From assembly GCA_025331565.1 (NCBI GenBank), contig JAFREQ010000011.1, forward strand, positions 13,040,001 to 13,104,000: a stretch of DNA of 64,000 nucleotides, in the 5' to 3' direction. The stretch comes from Holacanthus passer. Its lineage: Eukaryota; Chordata; Actinopteri; Pomacanthidae. This document shows positions 38,015 through 49,033 of the stretch, piece after piece. A program made the position numbers and the translations under genes. Numbering within the stretch: position 1 is the stretch's first letter; the number at the start of each line of letters is the position of its first letter. A model generated the notes under the pieces. It ran no database searches. It saw only the letters and a list, made by a program, of their open reading frames with translations, and had not been told where the DNA came from.

Positions 38015-41000
38015 TCACTTTTGGAGTGTGTGTAATTTTTGCAATGTTGTAAACACAGATTGATGTGTGAGGACAGTCTGCAAACGCTGGATCCTCTGTG
38101 CATGCAGCAGCATCGTTGGTTTCCGTTTGGCCAGTTCAGTGGACAGTGTGTCGATGCGCTCCTCCAGCTGTTGACATCAAAAAAACCATCATCTGTTACG
38201 TGGCTAGAATAACTTTGAATGATATGGATTTCCAGTGATGGAAGAAGAATTCAGATCATTTAATCAGTAAAAGTACTAATAACACAATGTGAAAATACTC
38301 TACTACAAGTAAAAGTCCTGCGTTCAAAACCGTATCAAAAACAACATATAGACTCCCTCTCAATCTCTCTCAATCATCACTTATGATCCGCTAGAAGTCT
38401 GCAGCAGTGTCTGTTTCTGTAGAGACCTGTGCTCTGCTTGTATTTTGCTGTGTTCAGGAGGTTTCGGGGCATTAATGTTTGGGCAGTGGGTGTGTTGCCC
38501 CTGGCCAATAATATCGTACAGGGTGTGAGGTCAGGGCTCTATAAAAACATGGAGACCAGGTGCCAGATTGTGAGAAGCATCCAACAGGAGCTGGGGAGGA
38601 GTGGCCAATTCTGCCTTAAAGAAATCAGAGAACTTTCTCAAACAATCAAGGACCAGGAAAGAAATTTTTTTCACTGGACAGGAAGGAAATGAAAATCATA
38701 ATCTGAAAAGTAACTAAAGCTGTCAGACAAATGTAGTGGAGTAGAGTACAAGCAGCTTAAATCTGTACTTAAGCACAGTACTTGAGTAAATGTAATTAGT
38801 TACATTCTATCACTGCTGATTTCATACCGTTTCCCCTCATGTGACCTGATTTCTGCTGATTTCACATCCAATGATTTATTGTCCTCAGAAGAATGCATGC
38901 ATAACTTAAGCCATCAGTGGAAGTTAGTTGGGGGGTTACCTTGAAATAACTTTCCTCATGATCAGCAAATCACAAACCCTGTCTCTTTCCACAATTAAAG
39001 AAACTTGGACAGTTTAATGTTTCTATCATATCATACAGAAGAACAGCATAAATTCTGGAGTTACGAACATCTCTTTTTCACTGTGTTTTCTCATTCGCTA
39101 TTTTTATTTGTTAGATGAGATGATGCACTTGATGAATGTTCAGTGCTGATGTTTCAACCTTAAATGTGAACTGCCATGAAATGTGGAGATTCAGGATTCA
39201 ACAGCTAAATCGTGAATTCATAATACTGTATCATCGGTGTGTGATCTGCAAATGTAAGTGCCATGCAAGTGCTAACTGTGCAGCCTTTGTGTGGTGCTGC
39301 ATAGTTAGTGTTTTTTCTTGTTTCTTACCTCCTTCAACTCTTGACAAACAGCATTTTTTTCCACTTGTTCCTCTTTTCCGCTGGTCTGCAGCCAACTTTG
39401 CAATACCTCTCTCAGTTTTTGCCAAGCCCTGAGTGAACACGCACACACTCATATGTCAGTTACTATGCAGACAGTGTGTTTAACCACTCAACATGAATGG
39501 AAACAGTGTTCGCTCATGTACCGGAGCTGCTTCCTGTCCTGTTGGTATGTTTTCATGTCCAGCTGGACACTGAGCAGCTCTCTGGTCAGATCTGAAGTTG
39601 GATCCATCGCTGCAGTTTCTCCACTAGAGGCTCTCAGATGTACGTCTGGAAGAAGTACATGAAAAAGTGGTTTAGACCATTGCATTTGTTCACATGTTCT
39701 GCATAATCCAAGTCAGACAATCATGTTATTTTACGTGAATTAAAAGAATAACCCATCCTGAAGAAGAAAAGTGCAGCTACCTTACCTGCATAAGCTGATG
39801 AGTGATGTTTAAAGGGAGACACAAATGGAGCAGGTTCAAAACCTGAGCTGCTGGTCTTCCCCAACTTCAGAAAAAAAGCAGACAATATACCCAAGTCAAA
39901 TTCTTTCTTTCTGTCTTCTTCTCATTGAATGCGAACTGATGTCTGTGCAAGTCAAACAAGTCATTATTACCATCTCCTCTGTCCTGGTGGTCATGAAAGC
40001 AGAGGGGGGTAAAAGAACATCTTGGGTCTCCTGAGGAGAGTCCACAGTGGACATACGAGATTCAGAGGGTGACACATTGGATGTGATGATGCTCTGATGT
40101 GTGGAGGGACCTGGGGCTTCAGCAGGATGGAGGCAGGACAACACTGTATGACGGCTCTCCTGCGAAGGACAAGTGAGCTGCGAGGATTTCTGAGCTGCTT
40201 CAGCTCTAGTGACGGCCGACTGGGTGCTAGAAAACAAGAGGATGAGCTTTTGTCAGTGAGTGAGAAAGATTTTTAACATGATGTTTGAATTAAAACTGAT
40301 TTCTACTTTGAAATCCAGTATTTGAAAATGTAATGTATGTTGATTATGTACGTCGAAATGTATGACTGAGCAGTTTGCAAAAAAATGAAAAACCCTCTAA
40401 GACTGAGTCCATGTGTTGAGCACAGATTCACAGCCAGTCAGGGGCTCAGACTCACAGCTTGCTTTGCACTTCATCTTCAGCCTCCTGCTCCACTGACTCA
40501 GATGGACAAACACTCTTCACTCCAGGCGAAGTCAGACAGAAGGTCACGCTCTTTCTTGCCGGTTGCCCTTTGACCTCTTGCTTCCTCCATGGTTTACACA
40601 GCGCCCGCTGCTTCCATCGCATAGCACAGCGTCTAACCACTCTCTGGAGACGTCGTGACCTCTGCAGGACACAGGCAGACTCAGTAACTTCAAATTTAAT
40701 GTCTGAAGTGGCACAAATTTACTGGACGCACACAGATACCCACCTGCTCTTGGCCGTACTGCGTTAGGCTCGTTGTGAGGTCGTTCATGTGAGCAGCGTA
40801 GGTGAGGATGCACGTCACGCCCTCCCTCAGCAGCTGGTCTCTGTAGACCTGTGCAGCTCTGGCCGCCTGCTCTTGTTTCCTGCGCTGCTCTGTGACCCAC
40901 AGCCTCCAGCCGTACAACACCTGCAGCAGGTTCACAAAACCACGTCCAGGCACATTAAAGCGAATAAGCACCAGTTCAGGGCTCGATTCTGCAGCGAGTG

Positions 41001-44000
41001 CAGGCAGGTGTTACCTTGGCCTGAAGAGTGAGGGACCAGTGCCAGAGCGCCCGCTCCATCTCCTCAGCTTCTCTCCGTCTGTGCTGCAGCTGTTAGCAGG
41101 AAGGAAACCAAAGTCACGGCAAGTTTAAACACACTAAATTAAACCACATATACTGTATTGGTCTGACTGTCAGTGGCATTTAAGAGTGTTTGTGTGAAGA
41201 AGAATATTAACCAACCTTTGCTTTCCACTGTTCAAAGTATGCCTGGTACATCTTTAACCTCAGCAAAAAGATTCCTTGTCGTTTCATTACCTGTGATCAC
41301 ATTTCAAAATCACTTTTATAAAAAGTCATGTTACAGCATGAAATCAACAGTGTGGCTTCACAGAGACGGTTGAGGGATAATGAAGTTACAACCTTATTTT
41401 TCTGATACTGGTTGTGATGCTTATTCCAGGCTTTCATTGCTTTAGAAAGGAGTTTGGACTCATGGTGCCGTCTGGCTTTTTCCATGCATATCCTCTCTCT
41501 CCGTGCATCCCTGGTTTGCTTCCTCCATTGTCTGAAAGACTGCAACAGCCGTGCTAAACACAGGAGACATCAAGTTAAAAAGTGTGATACAATAGATAAA
41601 AGTCGATGACAGCGGCTTCCACTTGTCTGGGACATAAGCTTGTGGAAAGGCTAAAAGGAAGGATATTTATCTTTCAAAAAAATCTTTCTTGGGGCTGTAT
41701 CATTTCAGTTTCTTGTCTGAGGGTCTCTTGTCATTACAGCCTGTGTTGTGTAGCATCTTAGAAAACTGCCCAATCAGATGTCAGCAATAAGAATAAAAGC
41801 AAATCAAACTGCATTAAACAAACACTTCCTAAGTATCAGGCTCGAGGTGTAAGACATGTTCATTACAACCAAAATAGAAGTGACACTCACATAAAACTTT
41901 TATCTGTTAACAGAAAATGAATACTGAAACTACACTGCATGTGGTCATTGTTACCTTGATTTATGGACCTCTGAGCTCTGATGACTGCTTCCCCCTGCTG
42001 ATGGCGTATTGACACTGCATGTGTTGTTGTTTCTCTCCAAGCAAGAAACACCTTGACAGATTTAGCAAGCAATGAGCAAAGTTTCCAAACAAATGAAGAA
42101 CTGTTAAAGTTTGAGACTGATTTATAACCTTTAGTTTAAGGAGATGCTGAAAGTGAATCTGTGCTTGTTGCTCCATGAGCCTGACTTCTGTCAGCAGCAC
42201 TGCATTCTCCCTCCAAACAGACAGAACCTTTCTGGAGACAGATATTATTGAGACTGAGGAGATAAAGCTGACATCAATTGTTCAGATGCAGGAAATGGGA
42301 ATAGGTAGTAGGTCAATGACACAATGTTTTATTAATCACACACAGCAGTGGTTTCTAATTAAAGGAATTCAAATTCAGATCTGACTATACATAAATATTT
42401 GTGTTCAGCACCTGAGAAAGTTCTGTTCTTGCTGTCTGTGAAGTTCCTCTGCATGACTGTAGATCTGAGACATCTGCAGGTGGTGTTTCTGTGAACACAA
42501 CAGGCCGCAGTGAATCTGCTTTAACATCATCTTTATTTCTCCAACCTTCAGAAAAATCGTATGATTACAAAATGCTGAAGTACCTTCCAGGCCACAAATG
42601 TGTGTTTGAGAAGTTTAACTTCATGGTAATGCTGCATCTGCATCAGTCTGCTTTTCTTCAGTCGCTGGCTCTGAACAAACTGACCAAAGACACATACAAG
42701 TTTTCAGACCTAAACAGGTCAGTTTTTAAACCTTGAGCCTAAAGAACAGATGCAAATTGGATGTTATTTGAACAGATGTTGTAAAAACAAACAGAACAAA
42801 TACTACACTCACCTTTTTCCATTTTTCCATGGCCCATCTCACGCAGCGCAGGTCACCCTGATGACAAGCCTGCTGCTCTCGCTTTCTCCTGATATTCAAA
42901 CGCACGTGTTTAAAAATACGTGTGAGAAAACAGAGCAGCAATTTCACTATTCAAACACTTCAGCAGCACTCGGTTTGCTTCACCTGTCTCGTATCTCAGT
43001 GCTGTTGTCCTTCCACTGTGTCACCGTCTTGTGAAGCAGCCTGTGCAGATAGAGACAGTCTGAAGCCTCCTGTTTCTCCTCCTCGTCGATCTGCTGCTCT
43101 CTCCGTTGCCTCCAGCGACCCCAGGCTCTCTGCAAGTGGCTCCGCTCCTCGTGTAGAATTGCCTGATAACAGCAAGTTACTGTCAGTGTCTGATTCACAG
43201 CCCTGCTCTTAATCAACAACATGCCATAGTTTGTGTTTCCATTTACAGCTGAACGTACCATCCTCTCCAAAAGCATCTGCTCCTTGTGCTTCTCTGATTG
43301 TCTCCACCAGGTGTAAAATACCCAAGAGTACTGCCGCTGCCTGGTAACACAGTGATCAGTGAAGTCACAAAAGTCAGATCAATTCTGCTTTGTTTTGAAA
43401 TTAATTACAGAACAAGTAAAAATCAGGATGGCAACTCACTGATTATAGACTTCTGCCTTGCGTCTCCTTTGTTCGTGGAGTCTTCTCTGCAGAGTAAAGT
43501 CAACCCACGACTTGAAACACCGAGGCAACATGCGTTCAGCAAACCAAATGTCTGCACAATGCTCCAGCTCCTGCAGAAAAACGTGTTTTTGAGTTTGCAA
43601 TTTGACTACAGTACATGGGATCACACAAATCACCTGCTGTTATAAACTGTGAACTTCGTTGGAAATCTATACAGAATATCTATAGAAATGTTTCCTCATC
43701 TCTACTCTGCAAGTCATATGTTTGATCTAAAAATACCTGCATGTGTCTCTGCTCAGCAAGTTTCTCTCTCCAGTGGTGAAAACAGCTGCTCAACAGGGAT
43801 GTGCTGCAGAAAAAAAAATGTTCCAGTCAAAATTTAAATCCAAATATGCAACAAATTTATTCCTTCCTTTATTCCTTCATTCAACCTTTATATAAATGTC
43901 AAAGAATTACTCAGCATGCCCTCAGAACAGAAAAAATACAAACGAACATAAATAATGAGAAAACAAACAACAGAACACAGATAAAAACAGTCACATTCAA

Positions 44001-47000
44001 GAGTGGAGTAGTTTGTAATCACGGTTTTAAACTGACCTGTAATAACAAATGTGTTTTAAATGTTTTAGTGTGTGTTGTAAAGCGTTCAAAGAGTGGGCAA
44101 CACAAAAACTAAAAGCAATCTTCCCAAATTTTGCGTTTGCACACGGTACTTCGAGCATTAGCTGATCACTTGAATGGCTTCAATAGTGACTGTGGGACTA
44201 GTTTAATATGGAAGTGACATATGATGGCAAGTTACCATCTAGGGCCTTATAAATAAATCAAGACCTGTCACATCTTACTGTTAGAGATTCCCACCCAACC
44301 TTTTCATTGACGATGCAATGAGTAGAGTAAATGTCACCGGTTATGTGAAATATGCATCATGTTTGTAGCATGAATGCAACAACATGAAGCAATAAATATG
44401 TTTTTCACTCAAGGTCAAACATAGCTACTGGCAGGGATTGAGAAATGGAAACAAAAGCACCTGTAGTTAGTCAGTGCCATTTCTGTCAGGGGTTGAAAAC
44501 TCTTGTCTTCAGCCTCCTCCAGACGGTCCTGCCACAGCTTCCAGTACTTACTAGTCATCTGTGAAAAACACAAACTTTAAACCTTTAGAAGCTTTAAAAA
44601 CGTTTAAGTTTGACTGCAGTATTTTGATGATGCTCATCAGTTACCGTTTGATGATAATGTTGCACAGCCATGTTGTTGTTTAACCTGTGTGTCTTGTTCC
44701 AGATGATGTTAACAGAAAATCCCTGCAATCCAGCATGCTGCGACAAGAACACACAGTGATCAGGACATTAAATGATTCTCTACTTATATGCAGTTGAATA
44801 ATTCTTTTGGGATCCCACCAGTAGATGATGATGATAATGTTGACTCGCAGTCCTGTTTCTTTCATCCTCTTCTCTACACAACGTCACATCTGCTGACAAG
44901 CTCAAGAACCAAACGGCTGTACTGATAATAAGAAGCTCTTACTATTAATCAGTGAACCACTTATGATGCTGCAGTTTTATGAACATGGAAGTTATGTTTG
45001 TTTTATGTTTAGGATACAAGCTCTCCAGCGTTCCAGTGCTCTGCGCTTGGTGCTCTGTAATCCCAAATGTGCTGCAGCTTGCAAACGGTCCTCCTCTTTC
45101 CATTTGCGATGCAACGCGTTTCTCCATTTACTCCAACACGTCATCACCAGCTGGAGATGGTGCGCACAGCGAGCCACAGCTTAAAAAAAAGGAGGAGTTG
45201 AGTTGAATATACATGAAAAGTATTGTATAAATGAGCTTTTGTTTTATATTAAGTGAAGAGAGACAAGTAGTTCATAAAGACCTTGTGACTTTTTCTTGGT
45301 TTGGAGATGAGACACATAACTTTTCCAATGATGTAATGTTTTTCGTTTCAGTCTTATGATGAAGTGCAGTGAAGCTCTGGATTCTTTCTCTCTCTGACAA
45401 CAAGCAGCTGCGTGCATTTCTTTCCACTGATGCCAAGTCTTTGACCAAAAAAAAAGAAGTTCACACATCACCACACAAAATACAAAGGAAGGAGATCAGT
45501 GATCATAAAGATGACAATGTATGATTTATGGGTGTGTTGGACCATGTCCTTACCCTGCTCTGTAAAGTTAGTGCCCTCTGTTTCAGGGCTTGGTCCTCTA
45601 AAGTGTAAAAGTATTGATGCTGCTGCAGCCTCATCTGCCATAAGCTCCACACTGAACTGCACAAGTGAAAAAACACAACAGTGTTGATAACCAATAACCC
45701 TGATTCCAAAAAAGTTGGGACACTGCGTAAAACATAAATCAAAAGAGAATGCAATCATTTATAACCAAACTCTGTTTACTGACAACAGTTTCGCAAAGTC
45801 TTCCTGAGCCCATGTATTAATCTCCTTTATACAATCATGTCTTTGACAAAGTGTTGAACCTCGCTCCATCCTTGCTTGTGAATGAGTCTTTCCAGGATGA
45901 ACCTTTCACACCCAATCATGATACTATCACCTGTTACCAATGAACCTGTTTACCTGTGGAATGATCCAAACAGGTGTTTTTGGATCAGTCCACAACTTTC
46001 ACAGTCTTTTGTTGCTCCTGTCCCAACTTTTTTGAAACGTGTTGCTGCCATCACATTCAGAATAAGCAGATATTTACAAAAATCAGTGAAGTTGATGAGG
46101 TCAAACATTAAATATATTGTCTTTGTACTGTTTTAAATTCTTGTTTTTTTATGTTTTACGCAGCGTCTTAACTGTTTTGGAATTGGGGTTGTAAGTGTGG
46201 ATGGAATTTATAAATATAATCATCCTACTGCAGGGTTCTGAGTCTGTTCAGCTCAAGGGCAGATTGAAGCATTCTGTTCTTCATCCGCCTCATCTCTGTG
46301 AAAACCTCCCATCTGTCCCAGACCAGACGCATCCGATGCCTGTCAGCTAGTGAAGCAAACAACATGATTAATGCCAAAACAGCTGTTTGAGATATCTAAC
46401 AGAACATAAGGCTGAAAGGTTAGATAGACTCTGATTGTATGTTCCAAACTCAAACCAATTGATTGAGCCTTCTGGATTCTTCTCTTCTTTTCCCTCTGCA
46501 GTGACATCAATGTTTGCCAGCCACGAAAAGCCAAGTTATACAGATAATACCTGAAACACAAAATACATCATTAGCAGACACAACCACTGTCTGTCACCAG
46601 CAGACTGAGGTCCAAGACTACATCATGTACCTGTAGTGACACTCTGCTCGCATTGTGAGACTCCACTCCCTCCTGGATGTCCACCACTCATCCCTCCATC
46701 CTTCAAATGCTCGTCTCAAGATCACACTCTTATAGTGGGACCTGCAACATGCAATAGTCCCTTAGAGAAATCAGGTAAGACATCTCAAAGTGGCAAACAG
46801 ATTTTGATCATAGCTTTAAAGATACATTGATTTTAGTAAATAACAAGTTACTTGGCTTTATGAGGAAGAATTCGGCCAAAGGTATTTTGAATCCATATCT
46901 TCAGGAACTTTCTTGCCAGGTGCCTGAAGAAGTGGTTGAAAAGTCAGATTAAGTTATAAATGATTAGATAAAATCTGGAATACAGAAAGTGTGTCAGCAC

Positions 47001-47164
47001 CTTATTCTCAGTTCCTTCAGTCTTCCACCTCTGTTCCAGCTGTATCCAACTCTGTAAGGAACCCTTCTGGTTTGAACTTTGCGGATTTGTTTAGCTTCAT
47101 CAGCAGAACCGAGGCTGCTCGGTCGGAGTCTTACTGGATCTTGTTTTCTGCTGTTACTTTGCAT
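38015..47164 (-). CDS. sfi1: SFI1 homologue, centrin-binding spindle/centriole protein
   Basis: SFI1 is a long helical centrosomal protein whose roughly 30-residue repeats, each with a conserved Trp, bind centrins. Thirty coding exons join in phase to 1191 residues (human 1242): 47001-47164, 46852-46923, 46631-46741, 46456-46550, 46229-46346, 45554-45656, 45282-45438, 45018-45179, 44819-44916, 44645-44737, 44461-44558, 43737-43803, 43440-43570, 43259-43340, 42984-43162, 42813-42888, 42584-42670, 42412-42488, 42129-42231, 41955-42051, 41393-41553, 41216-41290, 41015-41089, 40744-40920, 40456-40661, 39971-40226, 39786-39864, 39522-39645, 39329-39428, 38015-38167. Diagnostic segments are GRLKELRIRHLARKFLKIWI near the N-terminus, the repeats (RRAFEGWRDEWW, ALERWRA, RAWGRWRQR), RDQLLREGVTCILTYAAHMN, ARKSVTF, and a C-terminal coiled coil. 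It is head to head with eif4enif1, as in human. Confidence 0.93.
38233..38815. mobile_element. hAT-like non-autonomous element in sfi1 last intron
   Basis: The element starts CAGTGATGGAAGAA and ends TTCTATCACTG, imperfect terminal inverted repeats. Eight-base flanks (tggatttc, 38225-38232, and ctgatttc, 38816-38823) agree at six positions, as expected for an old hAT duplication. Subterminal parts ('aaaagtactaataacac', 'gtacttgagtaaatgta') are those of a very common fish element. The middle (about 38345-38690) is unrelated sequence with an 87-codon frame of unknown origin. Confidence 0.6.
43858..44330 (-). repeat. Probable LINE-derived fragment in sfi1 intron
   Basis: The left edge 'ttattccttcattcaacctttat' looks like the reverse complement of an L2-type LINE tail, and the body includes 'agggccttataaataaatcaagac', common in fish LINE remnants. 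There is no open frame. The class call is tentative. Confidence 0.35.
45693..46193. repeat. Copy C, the longest copy of a three-copy non-autonomous DNA element
   Basis: It begins 'accctgattccaaaaaagtt' and ends 'gttttggaattggggttgt', terminal inverted repeats of the form CAACCCCAATTCC/AAAAAAGTTGGGA. The inner block shared with 19340-19640 and 32275-32665 includes a hairpin at 45957-45992. It lies in an sfi1 intron. There is no transposase frame, so it is non-autonomous; the superfamily is not determined. Confidence 0.75.
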
Positions 47165-49033
47165 TATATTAACCGGTGAACCACGACATCAGATTTGAAG
47201 TAAAGGTGAACTCAAATTAACTTCATCACCATTCATCAATGTGAAGAAACAGTTTTGGTAACGAAGCGCCGCGCGTTTGTTTTTCCTTGTCACGTGATCG
47301 CGGGTGTGACGTTGGGGTCAGTTCCAGACGTAGTTGTCAATGGCAACAGGCTGCGCAATGAGCTATACGCTTTACGATGCAAAGTCCCGGTTGTGGGCGT
47401 TGAATGTGTCTCTCTGGCTTTTTTACACTGTTTAATAATATTTAAAGTCCGAAACAGAGCCAATTATAAAACCTTATCCACCATACATGACTTTGATTTG
47501 TGACATATTTATTCTCGCTGCGCAATTTAGTGGTCGGGAACGCAGCCGGGGCCCTTTCAGGGTAACGGCTACTTGCAATCTAATTCCTGGACAGCCCGCG
47601 AGGGCGGGGTATCGTGTTGAAACAAAGGAGCGGAAGGAGCGGCTATGACAGAGTAACAAATCGAGCAAATCCCACGACTGTCAGTAGCTGCCCCAAATAT
47701 TGCCTGATGAACGGTCCAAGTTTAGTGTAAGTTATACATCTACAGAACAAACTACATTTTTCCGCGGTTTATATAGTTCTGTATCATCTTTTTATATTGT
47801 TGGTTGAATATTAAGATGCAACGCAGTTGACGTAGATGAGACTATTTTAAATTCTACAAAGGCGCGATGGGCACAATGTAATCTTTCCTAGGACCTTCTT
47901 AAAGCGGTGATCAGAGGAAAATTGCTGCTACGACTTAGAAAACAGAGAAAGAGCTGACAATTATTTGAAATTACACCGTCTCCGTGTGAATTAATTAGTT
48001 TTTTGGACTTGTGTTATTGTGTTTATTACTCCAGTACACTGTGATATTACTGAAATCACTGCAACAACTGAACCGGCTTCAGATTTGGTACTTGCTGGGT
48101 GGGCATTATCCCCATTGCCCAGCTAGTTAGCTAGCTAGCTAAAGGTGCTAGTTTTGCTAGCTAGCTAACTAACGTGAACTGCCGCTGCTTGGCCGTTAGC
48201 CACCAGGATCCCACGCAGCATTCAAACTGAGTAAGTTCACTCTTTGTGTTTTTCTCAATGTACTAACTAGTCAGTTGTTTATATAAATGTTTATATCATG
48301 AACGAGGTTTACAGTTAACTATATGGGGGGCGCTAGCTTAGCTAACCCTTCACCAATGTCTGAGCTAATTGTTAGCGTTGCGTTATATTTTTGGGAAACT
48401 AAGTAAAGCGATGATTCATTTTGTTGTAGATTAGTTAAGTAACGTCGGGGTTCTGTGGATTTTCTTCAAAATAGCTTTGTTAACAGTCTAGACGCTACAG
48501 GTAACGTGTTAATTAAGGCTAAGGCTCGGTAAATTATTGTAATTGACAAGTCTCGTCTCTTGTCAGCGGTCTGTGGCTGTTGTCAATTAACTTGCTAATT
48601 AGCCAGCAGCGTTTCTTAAACTGCCCCAATGTAAGTTAGCTCGACGTTAGGCGAAGTTTATTATTAATTTAATTTATTATTTTTGGTTGTGTTGTTTGTT
48701 CAGGGACTAGGCCACTCTTCGTATGTTTGCTTATTCCATGGAAACAAGTTCATAATGTCGTAATTCTTATCATTCAAGTTTAAAAATATCATCAACACGA
48801 GAATGACGCGGTGCTGCTTCAACTTTTAAAAATGCTTTCATTGATCGATACCAGTGATAAATCGATCAACATCAACTGAAGCAGTCAGTTAACCTTAAAG
48901 GCTACAGTGTCGAGGCAGATGAAAATGAAGTCAGTGGAGGCAGCTATTGTCATGCTTGATTAACTTAGAAAACGTTAACTTTGTTTCCAACAGGAACAGA
49001 GTCCTTGTTGGACTGGAAGCGTCTGAGTCAGTC
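47165..49033. promoter_or_regulatory. Shared sfi1/eif4enif1 promoter region and eif4enif1 5' UTR
   Basis: The start codons of the two divergent genes are 1.87 kb apart. CpG-bearing sequence at about 47250-47700 next to sfi1 is the likely common promoter. An eif4enif1 non-coding exon probably ends at a GTAAG donor (near 47727 or 48230), because the first coding exon opens at an acceptor (48994). A CTAG-rich inverted repeat lies at 48126-48169. Confidence 0.5.
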
